64,000 nt of DNA from Xanthomonas campestris pv. badrii (GCF_012848175.1 NZ_CP051651.1:2542001-2606000), one strand, 5' to 3'. Shown: positions 36,497 to 48,963, counted from the stretch's first letter. The notes: generated from the sequence alone by a model not told the origin. Program-made: numbers and translations.

Positions 36497-36766
36497 ATGG
36501 ATCGCAAACTGCTCGACCTGCTGTGCTCGCCCGACACCCGTCAGCCGCTTTCGCTGCTGGATGGCAAGGGTCTGGAAGCACTCAACACCGCCATTGCCGG
36601 CGGAACCCTGCAGCGCGCCGACGGCAGCGTACAGGCGCAGCCGCTGCGCGAGGCGTTGATCACCCGCGACCGCAAGCAGATCTTCCGCGTCGACGACGGC
36701 ATTCCGGTGTTGCTGGCCGAAGAGGCCATCGCCACCGCGCAGATCGCCGATTTTCCCGAAAAGTGA
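36497..36766 (+). CDS. Trm112/YcaR-like small protein lacking the zinc cysteines
   Basis: 89 residues. The ends match the Trm112/YcaR family: MDRKLLDLLCSP at the start and FRVDDGIPVLLAEEA at the end. The normal CPxC zinc knuckle is reduced to a single Cys (CSPDTRQPL), and the middle has about 25 extra residues. Zinc binding in the usual way is therefore unlikely. The stop codon overlaps a GTG start candidate of nadC (GTGA), suggesting co-translation. Function unknown; Trm112 relatives act as partners of methyltransferases. Confidence 0.8.
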   Translation: MDRKLLDLLCSPDTRQPLSLLDGKGLEALNTAIAGGTLQRADGSVQAQPLREALITRDRKQIFRVDDGIPVLLAEEAIATAQIADFPEK

Positions 36767-37647
36767 GCTCGTCCGTGCGTACCAGCGTGCCGGAGGCGCC
36801 TCCGGCGGCCATGGTCGAAGCCGACGTGGCGCGCGCGCTGGCCGAGGATATCGGCAGCGGCGACGTCACCGCCGCGCTATTGCCCGACCAGGCCGACGGC
36901 GCCTACCTGCTGTGCAAGCAGGATGCGGTGATCGCCGGCCGTCCCTGGTTCGATGCCGCCCACCGCGCACTCGATCCACAGGTGCGCATCGACTGGCACG
37001 TCCACGAAGGCCAGCACGTGAGCGCCGGCACCGTGCTGGCCCTGCTGCAGGGTCGCAGCCGCAGCCTGGTCAGCGCCGAGCGCACCTCGCTGAATTTCAT
37101 GCAGACGCTTTCGGCCACTGCCACCACCACCGCAGCCTATGTCGCCGCCGTCGCTGGCACCGGCACGCGCATCCTGGACACGCGCAAGACGCTGCCAGGC
37201 CTGCGCGCGGCGCAGAAATACGCGGTGCGTTGCGGCGGCGGCGATAACCACCGCATCGGCCTGTTCGATACGGTGATGCTGAAGGAAAACCACATCCGCG
37301 CCGCCGGCTCGCTGAGCGCGGCGGTGCATGCCGCACGCGCGCAGCAGCCGCAGTTGCCGCTGGTGGTGGAAGTAGAAACATTGGAGCAACTGGGCGAAGC
37401 CTTGCAGGTGGGTTGCACGCGCATTCTTATCGACGACTTCGACCCGGCCATGCGGCGCGAGGCCGTGCGTATCGTTGCCGCCTTACCAAGCGAACAGCGC
37501 ATTCCGCTGGAAGTCTCCGGCAGCGTGGATCTGGCCGGCATCCGCGCCATCGCCGAAGACGGCGTGGACTGCATTTCCATCGGCGGGCTGACCAAGCACG
37601 TGCAGGCAGTGGACCTGTCGCTCAAGCTCGGACCGCCACCGCGTTGA
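36763..37647 (+). CDS. nadC: quinolinate phosphoribosyltransferase (nicotinate-nucleotide pyrophosphorylase)
   Basis: About 294 residues from GTG 36763; ATG 36811 (MVEADVARALAEDIG) is a serious alternative giving 278. NadC motifs are clear: EDIGSGDVT, AERTSLNFMQTLSATAT, RILDTRKTLPGLRAAQKYAVRCGGGDNHR, MLKENHI, and the C-terminal LEVSGSVDLAGIRAIAEDGVDCISIGGLTK. It makes nicotinate mononucleotide from quinolinate and PRPP in de novo NAD synthesis. Confidence 0.95.
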   Translation: MSSSVRTSVPEAPPAAMVEADVARALAEDIGSGDVTAALLPDQADGAYLLCKQDAVIAGRPWFDAAHRALDPQVRIDWHVHEGQHVSAGTVLALLQGRSRSLVSAERTSLNFMQTLSATATTTAAYVAAVAGTGTRILDTRKTLPGLRAAQKYAVRCGGGDNHRIGLFDTVMLKENHIRAAGSLSAAVHAARAQQPQLPLVVEVETLEQLGEALQVGCTRILIDDFDPAMRREAVRIVAALPSEQRIPLEVSGSVDLAGIRAIAEDGVDCISIGGLTKHVQAVDLSLKLGPPPR

Positions 37648-37710
37648 TTTCACGCATGCACGCAGGCGGCTCTGGCAGCCTGCGACGATTGATTGCATGC
37701 GGAATATTCA

Positions 37711-38769
37711 ATGAATGCAAGACCCTGGTCGTGGATCTGCCTGTTGCTTGCCGGATGGGGAGGCAGCGCCGCCGCCGCCGAAGTGTGCGATGTCCCACCG
37801 CGCTTTGGCACCAGCCCGGCAGCCATTGCCATCGTGCGCAGCGCCTGTAACGAACACCGCCTGTGGCAACGCCCGTTTATCGATGCCAAGGGCCGGCTGG
37901 CCAGCCTGGGCGTGACCGAGGCCGAATCCGGTTACCTGGCCGACCACGGCCTGGTGGCCTGGCAGCGCGTTGCAGGTTACTGGCGCGCCAGCGGTACGCT
38001 CGACTCGATGGGCGGGCGTCCGGGTGCTTCCAGTTGCGCCGCACTGGACGGCACGCGCTACACCGCCAGCGACTGCCGCGCGTTCCTGATCGACAACCCA
38101 TGGTCGGCCGCCTTCATCTCCTGGGTGATGACGCAAGCCGGGCTGAGCGGTTTCCATCGCTCGGCGCGCCATCTCGATTACATCCGCAGCGCCTACAACG
38201 ACGGCGCCACCGGGCCCTACCAGTTCACCGACCCGGCAGTGGAGAAGCCTGCTCCCGGCGACATGCTGTGCCTGCTGCGTGGGCGCAGCGTGGCGCTCGG
38301 CTACGCGGGACTGAAAGCTGCGCTTGGCGGCAGTGCACCGATGCCGTGGCAATCGCATTGCGATGTGGTGGTCGCTGCCAACGTCGGCGGTGATCGCACG
38401 CTGTACCTGATTGGCGGCAACGTGTTCAACACGGTGATGATGCGCAAGATGCCGCTGGACCGCGCTGGCCGCGTCGTCCTGCCGACGCCGCAGTCGGACA
38501 TCAACCAGGATCAGAACGAGGACAGCCTGGGTATTGCCAGCGAATGCACGCCGGCCAGGGAAGAACTCTGCGACTTCAACCGACGCGACTGGGCAGTGCT
38601 GTTGAAATTGCGTGCTGATGCGACAGTGGTCAGCCCGCCACCGACGGCGCCGCTGCCGACACCTGGCACCGCCCCCGCAGAGCAAACGATGCCGCCAGGC
38701 TTTCCACGCGTCGTGCCGCCGCGCCCGGAAACGCAGCCGGCGCAGAGGCAACAACAGCAACTTGAGTAA
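37711..38769 (+). CDS. secreted DUF2272 domain protein
   Basis: 352 residues from ATG 37711, which opens a signal peptide (MNARPWSWICLLLAGWGGSAAAA). The DUF2272 region (about 60-300) contains NPWSAAFISWVMTQAG, PAPGDMLCLLRGR, and SHCDVVV, a layout resembling papain-like/CHAP amidase folds with possible catalytic Cys and His, although this is only a resemblance. The C-terminus is a Pro/Gln-rich tail. It follows nadC by 63 nt and may be co-transcribed. Periplasmic or secreted location is expected; the substrate is unknown. Confidence 0.8.
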   Translation: MNARPWSWICLLLAGWGGSAAAAEVCDVPPRFGTSPAAIAIVRSACNEHRLWQRPFIDAKGRLASLGVTEAESGYLADHGLVAWQRVAGYWRASGTLDSMGGRPGASSCAALDGTRYTASDCRAFLIDNPWSAAFISWVMTQAGLSGFHRSARHLDYIRSAYNDGATGPYQFTDPAVEKPAPGDMLCLLRGRSVALGYAGLKAALGGSAPMPWQSHCDVVVAANVGGDRTLYLIGGNVFNTVMMRKMPLDRAGRVVLPTPQSDINQDQNEDSLGIASECTPAREELCDFNRRDWAVLLKLRADATVVSPPPTAPLPTPGTAPAEQTMPPGFPRVVPPRPETQPAQRQQQQLE

Positions 38770-38779
38770 GGACGGATTC

Positions 38780-39584
38780 AAAGCCCCTTTCCTGCGGGGC
38801 GAGAAGGCACGGCTTGCGCGCCAACGGCGTGCGTGCCTTGCAGCGCCCGCGCCGCGAGCGCGGGCCGGGGCGCGGAGTGGGGGTTGGGGTGAGGGTACGG
38901 TGCGAAGCCCTTGTTCGCTCCCAGCCCCAGCGGCCTTGCACGCACCCTCATCCGGCGCTGCGCGCCACCTTCTCCCCCATAGAGGAGGACAATGTCCCGG
39001 AGGGAGAAGGAATCAAAGCCCCTCTCCTGCGGGAGAGGGATTGGGGTGAGGTACGGTGCGAAGCCCCCTTATATTCTGAACAGCACGAGGCCTTGCACGT
39101 ACCCTCATCCGCCCCCTTGGGGCACCTTCTCCCGAGGGGAGAAGGAATCAAAGCCCCTCTCCTGCGGGAGAGGGGTTGGGGTGAGGGTACGGGCGAAGTC
39201 CCCTCATATTCTGAACAGCACGAGGCCTTGCACGCACCCTCATCCGCCCCCTTGGGGCACCTTCTCCCGAGGGGAGAAGGAATCAAGGCCCCTCTCCTGC
39301 GGGAGAGAGGTTGGTGTGAGGGTACGGGCGAAGTCCCCTCATATTCTGAACAGCACGAGGCCTTGCACGCACCCTCATCCGGCGCTGCGCGCCACCTTCT
39401 CCCCCATAGAGGAGGACAATGTCCCGGCGCGAGAAGGAATCAAGGCCCCTCTCCTGCGGGAGAGGGGTTGGGGTGAGGGTACGGGCGAAGCCCTTGTGCG
39501 CTCCCGGCCCCAGCGGCTTTGCACGCACCCTCATCCGGCGCTGCGCGCCACCTTCTCCCGGCGGGAGAAGGGATCAAGCGCACA
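38780..39584. repeat. 135-bp tandem repeat array with internal hairpins
   Basis: The marker sequence ATATTCTGAACAGC recurs at 39071, 39206 and 39341, exactly 135 bp apart. Degenerate outer copies extend the array to about 38930 and 39580. Each unit has two strong hairpins, CCTTCTCCC/GGGGAGAAGG and CCCCTCTCC/GGGAGAGGGG, joined by GGATGAGGGT-type sequence. Two longer variant units (near 38949 and 39379) carry an extra GGCGCTGCGCGCCA hairpin and a shared CCATAGAGGAGGACAATG insert. This style of intergenic repeat is common in xanthomonad genomes. Long open frames across the array are by-products of the repeat. Confidence 0.92.
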
Positions 39585-39610
39585 ACAAAAAAGCGGGCCG
39601 AAGCCCGCTT
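39585..39610 (-). terminator. intrinsic terminator of pnp
   Basis: Inverted repeat AAGCGGGC / GCCCGCTT with tetraloop, followed on the minus strand by TTTTTTGTTG. It lies 27 nt downstream of the pnp stop and separates pnp from the repeat array. Confidence 0.92.
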
Positions 39611-39636
39611 CTTCGTGACACGTCAGCCAGTGGCGA

Positions 39637-41751
39637 TTACTCGGCCGAAGCCGGCACGCCCTCGCCTTCTTCCACTGCCTTGATCGACAGGCGGATACGG
39701 CCCTGCTTGTCCACTTCCAGCACCTTGACGCGGACAAGATCGCCTTCCTTCAACTTGTCGCCGACCTTCTCCACGCGCTCGCTGGAGATCTGCGAGACGT
39801 GCACCAGGCCGTCCTTGCCCGGCAGGATGGTGACGAACGCGCCGAAGTCCATGATCTTGGCGACCTTGCCTTCGTAGATGCGGCCCGGCTCCACGTCCGA
39901 GGTGATCTGCTCGATGCGCGACTTGGCAGCCTGCGCGGCAATCGCGTTGACCGAGGCGATGATGATGGTGCCGTCGTCCTGGATGTCGATCTGCGTACCG
40001 GTTTCCTTGGTGATCGCCTGGATGGTCGAGCCGCCCTTGCCGATCACTTCACGGATCTTGTCCGGGTGGATCTTGATGGTCAGCAGACGCGGCGCGTAGT
40101 CGCTCAGTTCCTGACGCGGGGTGGTCAGCGCATGCGCCATCTCGCCCAGGATGTGCAGACGGCCAGCCTTGGCCTGCTGCAATGCCTGCTTCATGATCTC
40201 TTCGGTGATGCCTTCGATCTTGATGTCCATCTGCAGCGCGGACACGCCTTCGGCAGTACCGGCCACCTTGAAGTCCATATCGCCGAGGTGATCTTCGTCA
40301 CCCAGGATGTCGGAGAGCACGACGAAGTCGTTGCCTTCCTTCACCAGACCCATCGCGATACCTGCGACCGGCGCCTTGATCGGCACACCGGCATCCATCA
40401 GCGCCAGCGAGCTGCCGCAGACCGACGCCATCGAGGACGAACCGTTGGACTCGGTGATTTCCGAGACCACGCGAATGGTGTACGGGAATTCTTCCAGGCT
40501 CGGCATCACCGCCAGCACGCCGCGCTTGGCCAGGCGGCCGTGGCCGATTTCGCGACGCTTCGGCGCACCGAAACGACCGCACTCGCCCACCGAATACGGA
40601 GGGAAGTTGTAATGGAACAGGAAGTTTTCCTTGTACTCGCCCGACACTGCGTCGATGACCTGACCATCGCGCGCGGTGCCCAGCGTGGTGATCACGATCG
40701 CCTGTGTCTCGCCGCGGGTAAACAGCGCCGAGCCATGGGTACGCGGCAACACGCCGGCCTTGGCGCTGATCGGACGCACGGTGTCCAGTGCACGGCCGTC
40801 GATGCGCACCTTGCTGCTCAACACCGAACCACGCATGGTCTGGTATTCCAGCTCGCCGAATTCCTTGGCCAGATCACCGGCAGCCCAGCCTTCGATGGTC
40901 GCGCGCGGCGCCAGGGCGCCCAGCACGTCCTTCTTGATCGCGGAAATCGCATCGCGGCGCTGCAGCTTGTCGCGCACCTGGAATGCCGACGCGAGCTGAT
41001 CGCCCACCGCTTCCTTCAGCGCGGCGATCATGCCGTCGTTCTTGGCCGGGGCCACCCAGTCGGACGGCTTGGTGCCGGCTTCGACGGTCAGCTCGTTGAT
41101 GACGTTGATGACCTTCTGCATCTCGCGATGACCGAACGTCACAGCGCCCAGCATCACGTCTTCCGACAGCAGCTCGGCTTCGGACTCGACCATCAGCACC
41201 GCGTTGGCGGTACCGGCCACGACCAGCTCCAGCTGCGAATCCTTCAGCTCGGTCACGGTCGGGTTGAGGATGTATTCGCCATTCTTGTAGCCGACCTTGG
41301 CGGCGCCGATCGGGCCCTTGAAGGGGGTGCCGGCCAGCGACAGTGCAGCCGAGGCGCCGATCAGCGCGGCGATGTCGCCGTCGATGTCCGGATTCATCGA
41401 CATCACGGTGGCGATGATCTGCACTTCGTTCTTGTAGTCCTCCGGGAACAGCGGACGGATCGGACGATCGATCAGGCGCGAGATCAACGTTTCCTTCTCG
41501 GTCGCACGTCCTTCGCGCTTGAAGAAGCCGCCCGGGATGCGGCCGCCGGCGTAGAACTTCTCCTGATAATCGACCGTCAGGGGAAAGAAGTCCTGCCCTT
41601 CGCGCGCGCTCTTGGCGGCGACGGCGGTGACCAGCAGTACGGTGTCGTCGAACTTGACGATGACGGCGCCACCTGCCTGGCGAGCGATTTCGCCCGTCTC
41701 AAGGGTGACGGTGTGCTTGCCGTACTGGAAGGTTTTGGTGATTTTTGCCAC
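39637..41751 (-). CDS. pnp: polyribonucleotide nucleotidyltransferase
   Basis: 704 residues from a GTG at 41751 with TAAGGA about 10 nt upstream. Two RNase PH-like domains, the KH domain ([20 protein letters not shown]) and the C-terminal S1 domain ([20 protein letters not shown]) are in the normal order and length. It is a 3'-5' phosphorolytic exoribonuclease of the degradosome. It lies downstream of rpsO with a terminator between them, the classical rpsO-pnp arrangement. Confidence 0.98.
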   Translation of the reverse strand: MAKITKTFQYGKHTVTLETGEIARQAGGAVIVKFDDTVLLVTAVAAKSAREGQDFFPLTVDYQEKFYAGGRIPGGFFKREGRATEKETLISRLIDRPIRPLFPEDYKNEVQIIATVMSMNPDIDGDIAALIGASAALSLAGTPFKGPIGAAKVGYKNGEYILNPTVTELKDSQLELVVAGTANAVLMVESEAELLSEDVMLGAVTFGHREMQKVINVINELTVEAGTKPSDWVAPAKNDGMIAALKEAVGDQLASAFQVRDKLQRRDAISAIKKDVLGALAPRATIEGWAAGDLAKEFGELEYQTMRGSVLSSKVRIDGRALDTVRPISAKAGVLPRTHGSALFTRGETQAIVITTLGTARDGQVIDAVSGEYKENFLFHYNFPPYSVGECGRFGAPKRREIGHGRLAKRGVLAVMPSLEEFPYTIRVVSEITESNGSSSMASVCGSSLALMDAGVPIKAPVAGIAMGLVKEGNDFVVLSDILGDEDHLGDMDFKVAGTAEGVSALQMDIKIEGITEEIMKQALQQAKAGRLHILGEMAHALTTPRQELSDYAPRLLTIKIHPDKIREVIGKGGSTIQAITKETGTQIDIQDDGTIIIASVNAIAAQAAKSRIEQITSDVEPGRIYEGKVAKIMDFGAFVTILPGKDGLVHVSQISSERVEKVGDKLKEGDLVRVKVLEVDKQGRIRLSIKAVEEGEGVPASAE

Positions 41752-41815
41752 GGAGGTTTTTCCTTAGGTGTAACTGTCTTCGTTGGACCGTCGTCGACCC
41801 ATGCCGAGAACGGGC

Positions 41816-41833
41816 GGCCGGGAGGCTCCGGCC
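41816..41833 (-). promoter_or_regulatory. hairpin in the pnp leader
   Basis: Palindrome GGCCGG-GAGGCT-CCGGCC in the rpsO-pnp intergenic region, about 65 nt before the pnp start. In other proteobacteria a leader hairpin here is cut by RNase III for PNPase autoregulation. Whether this one serves that purpose is only a guess. Confidence 0.3.
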
Positions 41834-41872
41834 CATGAACTGGGTGATGCGATGACGCGTTTGCGAAGGACC

Positions 41873-41905
41873 AAAACAAAACCGCGGCGCATCGCTGCGC
41901 CGCGG
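41873..41905 (-). terminator. intrinsic terminator of rpsO
   Basis: Perfect 10-bp stem CCGCGGCGCA / TGCGCCGCGG with a four-base loop, followed on the minus strand by TTTTGTTTTGG. It lies 13 nt after the rpsO stop. Confidence 0.92.
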
Positions 41906-41918
41906 CGGTAGGACTCGA

Positions 41919-42179
41919 TCAGCGGCGCAGGCCGAGCTTCTCGATCAGCGACTTGTAGCGGTCGTTGTCCTTCTTCTTCAGGTAGTCGAGCAGGCTGCGG
42001 CGACGGTTGACCATCTGCAGCAGACCGCGACGGCTGTGGTGATCCTTCTTGTGGGTCTTGAAGTGACCGGTCAGCAGCTCGATACGTGCGGTCAGCAGAG
42101 CGACCTGCACTTCCGGCGAACCGGTGTCCTGGGCGCTGCGCTTGTTGTCTTCAATAACTTTCTGGGTGTCGACAGACAT
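41919..42179 (-). CDS. rpsO: 30S ribosomal protein S15
   Basis: 86 residues from ATG 42179 ([14 protein letters not shown]). It contains the conserved S15 motifs [27 protein letters not shown] and [13 protein letters not shown]. It binds 16S rRNA helix 22. The frame upstream of this ATG has no coding signs. Confidence 0.98.
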   Translation of the reverse strand: MSVDTQKVIEDNKRSAQDTGSPEVQVALLTARIELLTGHFKTHKKDHHSRRGLLQMVNRRRSLLDYLKKKDNDRYKSLIEKLGLRR

Positions 42180-42333
42180 GAGGTGTTCTCGATAGATGCG
42201 TGGTCGACAGGAACGTGCGTGACGCACCGTCGGACTCGCCGTTTGCTAGGAATATGCGCTTGGCGCTGAGGTGCCCCGATCGGGGCCGCGAAATTGTACC
42301 GTTGCATGACGCCAGGAACAAGTTGACTAAACC

Positions 42334-43260
42334 TTAACAACCCGCAGGCTCGTTCAGTCCATTGAACAGGCGCTGCGGCGACAGGCGACCGTCGACGTCA
42401 ACAAGGCCAAGGCCTGAGGGGCTTCCATCCGGACCGAAAACGGCCACCTGACCGACCGGAAACGCCGGGTCGCGCAACCGTTGCCCCATCCGGAAGCGGG
42501 TCGCATGGGCCTGGTCGAGCGTGATCTGCGCAAAATCGGCCAGCCCGGCCTGGATCGGCAGCAGCAGATCTTCCGCCCGCGCGCCCGATTCCAATGCCGC
42601 GCTCAGCGCCTCAAGAGTCAGCATCTGTGGCGACCGGAACGGCTCGACCCAGAGCCGGCGCAGCGAGGCGATATGCGCGCCGCAGCCGAGCACTTCGCCC
42701 AGATCGCGCGCCAGGCTGCGGATGTAGGTGCCGGAGCCGCAGGTCACCCGCAACTGCAGGCGGGGCGCCTGGTAGCCGATCAACTCGATTGCATGCACGT
42801 CGACCTCGCGTACCGGGGCCTCGATCGCCTCGCCGCGGCGTGCCTTGGCATAAAGCGGCTCACCGCCCTGCTTGAGCGCGGAGTAGATGGGAGCCTGCTG
42901 CTGGATGCGCCCGATGAATGGAGCCAAGGCCGCACGAAATGCGTCGTCGCTCAACGCCGGCACTGCACGCTTGCGCAGCGGCTCGCCGTCGGCATCGTCG
43001 GTATCGGTGGTGACGCCCAATACCACCTCGGCGTCGTAGGCTTTGGCCGAACCCAGCAGCAAGCCGGCAATCTTGGTGGCTTCGCCCAGGCACAACGGCA
43101 GCAAGCCGGTGGCCAGCGGGTCCAGGCTGCCGGTATGGCCACCTTTGTCTGCGCGCAACAAGCGGCGCGCGGCCTGCAAGGCATTATTGGAGCTGAGCCC
43201 GGCCGGTTTATCCAGCAACAGGATGCCGTGCAGCGGGCGATAGACGATGCGGGGTTTCAA
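42334..43260 (-). CDS. truB: tRNA pseudouridine-55 synthase
   Basis: 308 residues from a TTG at 43260, giving the start (M)[20 protein letters not shown]; the ORF extends upstream without conserved sequence. The catalytic Asp47 lies in [30 protein letters not shown] and [16 protein letters not shown] are also diagnostic. The C-terminal PUA-like domain ends [12 protein letters not shown]. It modifies U55 in the T-loop of tRNAs. It follows rbfA by 80 nt. Confidence 0.96.
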   Translation of the reverse strand: MKPRIVYRPLHGILLLDKPAGLSSNNALQAARRLLRADKGGHTGSLDPLATGLLPLCLGEATKIAGLLLGSAKAYDAEVVLGVTTDTDDADGEPLRKRAVPALSDDAFRAALAPFIGRIQQQAPIYSALKQGGEPLYAKARRGEAIEAPVREVDVHAIELIGYQAPRLQLRVTCGSGTYIRSLARDLGEVLGCGAHIASLRRLWVEPFRSPQMLTLEALSAALESGARAEDLLLPIQAGLADFAQITLDQAHATRFRMGQRLRDPAFPVGQVAVFGPDGSPSGLGLVDVDGRLSPQRLFNGLNEPAGC

Positions 43261-43340
43261 AAGATCGGTGCTCGAGTCGGACGCCGTGCGCGTCCGCGGG
43301 AATCCAGGGGCGCAGCAATCTCGCCCAGCCAACGCAGCGC

Positions 43341-43733
43341 TCAGCGCTGCTCGGCGTCTTCATCGCTGGATGTGGCCTCGGGACCAACGTCGTCCAGGTC
43401 ACGCAGCAGATTGTCGATGCGTTCGCCGCGATCGACCGAATCGTCGTAATGGAAGTGCAGCTCCGGCACGTGGCGCAATTTCATGGCGCGCGCCAGCTGC
43501 GTGCGCAGCTGCCCGGCGATTTCCTTGAGCCCCTTGACCGCTTCGGCCGACCGCTCCTGCTGCAGCGCGGTGACGAACACCTTGGCGTGCGCCAGGTCAC
43601 GGCTGATCTCGACATCGGAAACGCTGACCGACGGCAAGCCGTGGTCGCGCACGGCCGCGTGCACGATCGTGCCGAGGTCGCGACGCACCTGCGCCGAAAC
43701 GCGGTCGGTGCGATGGAATGATTTGGTTGGCAT
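43341..43733 (-). CDS. rbfA: ribosome-binding factor A
   Basis: 130 residues from ATG 43733 ([20 protein letters not shown]), the standard RbfA N-terminus. The KH-type core has [20 protein letters not shown] and a C-terminal acidic tail. It acts late in 30S maturation. The longer in-frame ORF runs through a simple-sequence repeat and is rejected. Confidence 0.95.
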   Translation of the reverse strand: MPTKSFHRTDRVSAQVRRDLGTIVHAAVRDHGLPSVSVSDVEISRDLAHAKVFVTALQQERSAEAVKGLKEIAGQLRTQLARAMKLRHVPELHFHYDDSVDRGERIDNLLRDLDDVGPEATSSDEDAEQR

Positions 43734-43753
43734 GGTCTGGAACCTTTTGGTTC

Positions 43754-43843
43754 GGGACCGGGGACCGGGGACCGGGGACCGGGGAAAAGCGCAAGCCAAG
43801 GCTCTTGCCGTCCCGGGTCCCGGGTCCCGGGTCCCCGGTCCCG
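43754..43843. repeat. inverted pair of 7-bp tandem repeats between rbfA and infB
   Basis: The left arm (43754-43784) is about four copies of GGGACCG. The right arm (43811-43843) is about four copies of the near complement CCCGGGT. The two arms face each other across about 26 bases, forming a very GC-rich potential hairpin in the mRNA between infB and rbfA. Confidence 0.88.
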
Positions 43844-43849
43844 TCTGCA

Positions 43850-46564
<2,715 letters not shown>

Positions 46565-46659
46565 TCGGATCCTATGATCTGGTTGGCGCCCCCTCGCCCA
46601 GAGCAAGGGATACGCTGATTCTAAGCCCTGATGGGGTCAGGGCGCGGTTCATTGCCGGC

Positions 46660-48171
46660 TCATTCGCCGCGCTCCAAACGGGCGATCTCCTCGGCGCGGG
46701 CCGCCAGGATCAGCGCCGCGGCGCGCTCCTGGGTCATGCCCTCGATGCCGAAGTCGACGATCTCGTCCGCGGCCAGGTCGGACAAGTCCTCGCTGGTACG
46801 CACGCCGTGCTCGGCCAGAGCAAAGGCCGTCTCCTCGTCCATCCCCTCCAGCGCCAGCAGGTCCTCGGTGGGCTGAGTTCCTTCCAGGCCTTCTTCCTCG
46901 GCCAGCGCGGCGTTGAGCAACGCATCGCGGGCGCGGGCACGCAGTTCTTCGACGATGTCTTCGTCGAAGCCTTCCACCGCCAGCAGTTCGCCAACCGGGA
47001 CGTAGGCGATTTCTTCGACCGTGTTGAAGCCTTCGGACACCAGGATGGCGGAGATTTCCTCGTCCACTTCCAGGCGATCCATGAACAGCTGGCGCGCCGA
47101 TGCCTGTTCAGCCTCGGACTTGGCGGCCACTTGGTCGGCGGTCATCACGTTGAGCTGCCAGCCGGTCAGGCGGCTGGCCAGGCGCACGTTCTGGCCGCCC
47201 TTGCCGATCGCCTGGGCCAGGCGGTCTTCGGCCACGGCCAGGTCCATCGAATGCTTTTCTTCGTCAACGATGATCGACTGCACTTCGGCAGGCGCCATCG
47301 CATTGATCACGAAGTTGGCCGGATTTTCGTTCCACAGCACGATGTCCACGCGCTCGCCATTGAGCTCGTTGGACACCGCCTGCACGCGCGAACCACGCAT
47401 GCCGATGCAGGCGCCGATCGGATCGGTGCGGGTGTCGTGCGCAATCACCGCGATCTTGGCGCGATCGCCCGGATCGCGTGCGCAGGCCTTGATCTCGACC
47501 AGGCCCTGCCCCACTTCCGGCACTTCCAGCTTGAACAGCTCGATCATGAATTCGGGCGCGGCGCGGCTGATGAACAGCTGCGGACCACGCGGCTCCGAAC
47601 GCACTTCGGCCAGGTAGCCGCGCACGCGGTCGCCGGGGCGCAGCACGTCGCGCGGAATGCCCTTGTCCTTGGGAATGAAGGCTTCGGCATTACCGCCCAG
47701 ATCGACAAAGATATTGCCGCGCTCGGCGCGCTTGACCACACCGGTGATCAGCTCGCCGACACGATCCTTCCACGCATCGACCACCTGCTGCCGCTCGGCC
47801 TCGCGCACGCGCTGCACGATCACCTGCTTGGCAGCCTGGGCGGCGATACGACCGAAATCCGGGTTTTCGATCTGTTCTTCGATGTAGTCGCCCACTTCCA
47901 CGCCATCGGCTTCGTCGATGGCATCCATCAGGCGCACCTGGCGGTCCGGCGACTCCATCACCACGTCGTCGGCCACCACTTCCCAGCGGCGGAAGGTCTC
48001 GTAGTTACCGTCCTTGTGATCGATGGTCACGCGGGTCAGCACGTCCTGGTCGGGATAGCGCTTCTTCGCTGCGGAGGCCAACGCGGCCTCGATCGCTTCG
48101 AAGATCACTTCGCGCGGCACGCCCTTTTCGTTGGCGACCGCATCCACTACCAGCAAAAGTTCCTTGCTCAT
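46660..48171 (-). CDS. nusA: transcription termination/antitermination protein NusA
   Basis: 503 residues from ATG 48171 (MSKELLLVVDAVANEKGVPR). It has the N-terminal RNAP-binding domain, an S1 domain (GELITGVVKRAERGNIFVDL), KH domains (CIGMRGSRVQAVSNELNGE, AIGKGGQNVRLASRL) and two C-terminal acidic helical repeats as in gammaproteobacterial NusA. It begins 4 nt after the rimP stop. Confidence 0.98.
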   Translation of the reverse strand: MSKELLLVVDAVANEKGVPREVIFEAIEAALASAAKKRYPDQDVLTRVTIDHKDGNYETFRRWEVVADDVVMESPDRQVRLMDAIDEADGVEVGDYIEEQIENPDFGRIAAQAAKQVIVQRVREAERQQVVDAWKDRVGELITGVVKRAERGNIFVDLGGNAEAFIPKDKGIPRDVLRPGDRVRGYLAEVRSEPRGPQLFISRAAPEFMIELFKLEVPEVGQGLVEIKACARDPGDRAKIAVIAHDTRTDPIGACIGMRGSRVQAVSNELNGERVDIVLWNENPANFVINAMAPAEVQSIIVDEEKHSMDLAVAEDRLAQAIGKGGQNVRLASRLTGWQLNVMTADQVAAKSEAEQASARQLFMDRLEVDEEISAILVSEGFNTVEEIAYVPVGELLAVEGFDEDIVEELRARARDALLNAALAEEEGLEGTQPTEDLLALEGMDEETAFALAEHGVRTSEDLSDLAADEIVDFGIEGMTQERAAALILAARAEEIARLERGE

Positions 48172-48175
48172 TTCG

Positions 48176-48766
48176 TCACTCCGCGCGCGGCTTGCCAGCC
48201 GCCGACTCGTTGGATGGTTTCTTCTTGTCGTGCCCGGGTTTTTTCGGGCCGGGCTTATTCGGTTTTTGCGGTGCCAGACCCAGCGCAACCCAATCCGGCA
48301 CGATGCGCGCCTTGTCGATGTTGTCGAAGCCGATCTGCACGTCCTTGCCATCGATGGCGAACACCACCGCGTCCGCGGCGGGCTCGATCCGCACGATCTG
48401 GCCCTGGAAGCGGCGCCGACCATCCTGCGCCAGCTTCAACACGATCTTGGCCGACTCGCCGGCATGGCGGGCGAACTGCTCGAGAGTGAACAAGGGGCGA
48501 TCGACACCCGGCGAGGACACTTCCAGGGTGTAGTTGCCGCTGATCGGGTCTTCGACGTCGAGCTGGGCAGACACTTCGCGGCTCACGCGCTCGCAGTCGT
48601 CGACGTTGATCACGCGCTCGGGCTGTTCGGCCAGCGGCACATCGATGTAGAGACGCAACGTGGCGCCACCTGGAGCGGGAAGATATTCCACGCCCAGCAG
48701 TTCCAAGCCCAGGGACTCAACCGTTGGACTCAGCAGATTCGCGATTTCAGTCGCTTTTTCGCTCAC
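48176..48766 (-). CDS. rimP: ribosome maturation factor RimP
   Basis: 196 residues. The N-terminal domain [20 protein letters not shown] is followed by LRLYIDV and the family motif [14 protein letters not shown]. The C-terminal Sm-like domain is followed by a Lys/Pro-rich tail of about 30 residues. It assists 30S assembly. First gene of the rimP-nusA-infB-rbfA-truB run. Confidence 0.96.
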   Translation of the reverse strand: MSEKATEIANLLSPTVESLGLELLGVEYLPAPGGATLRLYIDVPLAEQPERVINVDDCERVSREVSAQLDVEDPISGNYTLEVSSPGVDRPLFTLEQFARHAGESAKIVLKLAQDGRRRFQGQIVRIEPAADAVVFAIDGKDVQIGFDNIDKARIVPDWVALGLAPQKPNKPGPKKPGHDKKKPSNESAAGKPRAE

Positions 48767-48832
48767 AGACTGCCCTGATCAGATGATTGCCAGTAAAACC
48801 CCGGCAACCGGCAGCAAACTTTCCGGTTCCGG

Positions 48833-48861
48833 AAAAAACAAGGGGCCCGATGGGCCCCTTG
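48833..48861 (-). terminator. intrinsic terminator 2 downstream of tRNA-fMet
   Basis: Stem CAAGGGGCCC / GGGCCCCTTG with a three-base loop, followed on the minus strand by TTTTTT. It lies between tRNA-fMet and rimP. Confidence 0.88.
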
Positions 48862-48865
48862 CGTG

Positions 48866-48891
48866 AAAAAAGCCCGACCTCGCAGGGTCGG
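48866..48891 (-). terminator. intrinsic terminator 1 downstream of tRNA-fMet
   Basis: On the minus strand CCGACC-CTGCGA-GGTCGG is followed by GCTTTTTT. Together with the next hairpin this makes a tandem stop for the tRNA transcript, before rimP. Confidence 0.85.
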
Positions 48892-48963
48892 CGTAAAGAC
48901 GGGAACATGCGTCCTTACGATCCAAGAAGTTGAATCACTGCGGCAAAGCAACAATTCGAAACT

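Noticed and set aside
38814..39476. 220-codon ORF across the tandem repeat
   Set aside because: Its periodic peptide just mirrors the 135-bp repeat; comparable frames exist on both strands.
38930..39580. Possible CRISPR array
   Set aside because: Units are contiguous 135-bp tandem copies without unique spacers, and there are no cas genes.
39799..41838. Long plus-strand ORF antisense to pnp (similar ones lie over infB, nuoN, nuoG and nuoE/F)
   Set aside because: All are GC-driven shadows of well conserved minus-strand genes.
42273..42286. GCCCCGAT/CGGGGC palindrome upstream of rpsO as a terminator for truB
   Set aside because: No T-tract follows; it may only be a leader hairpin, so it is not listed.
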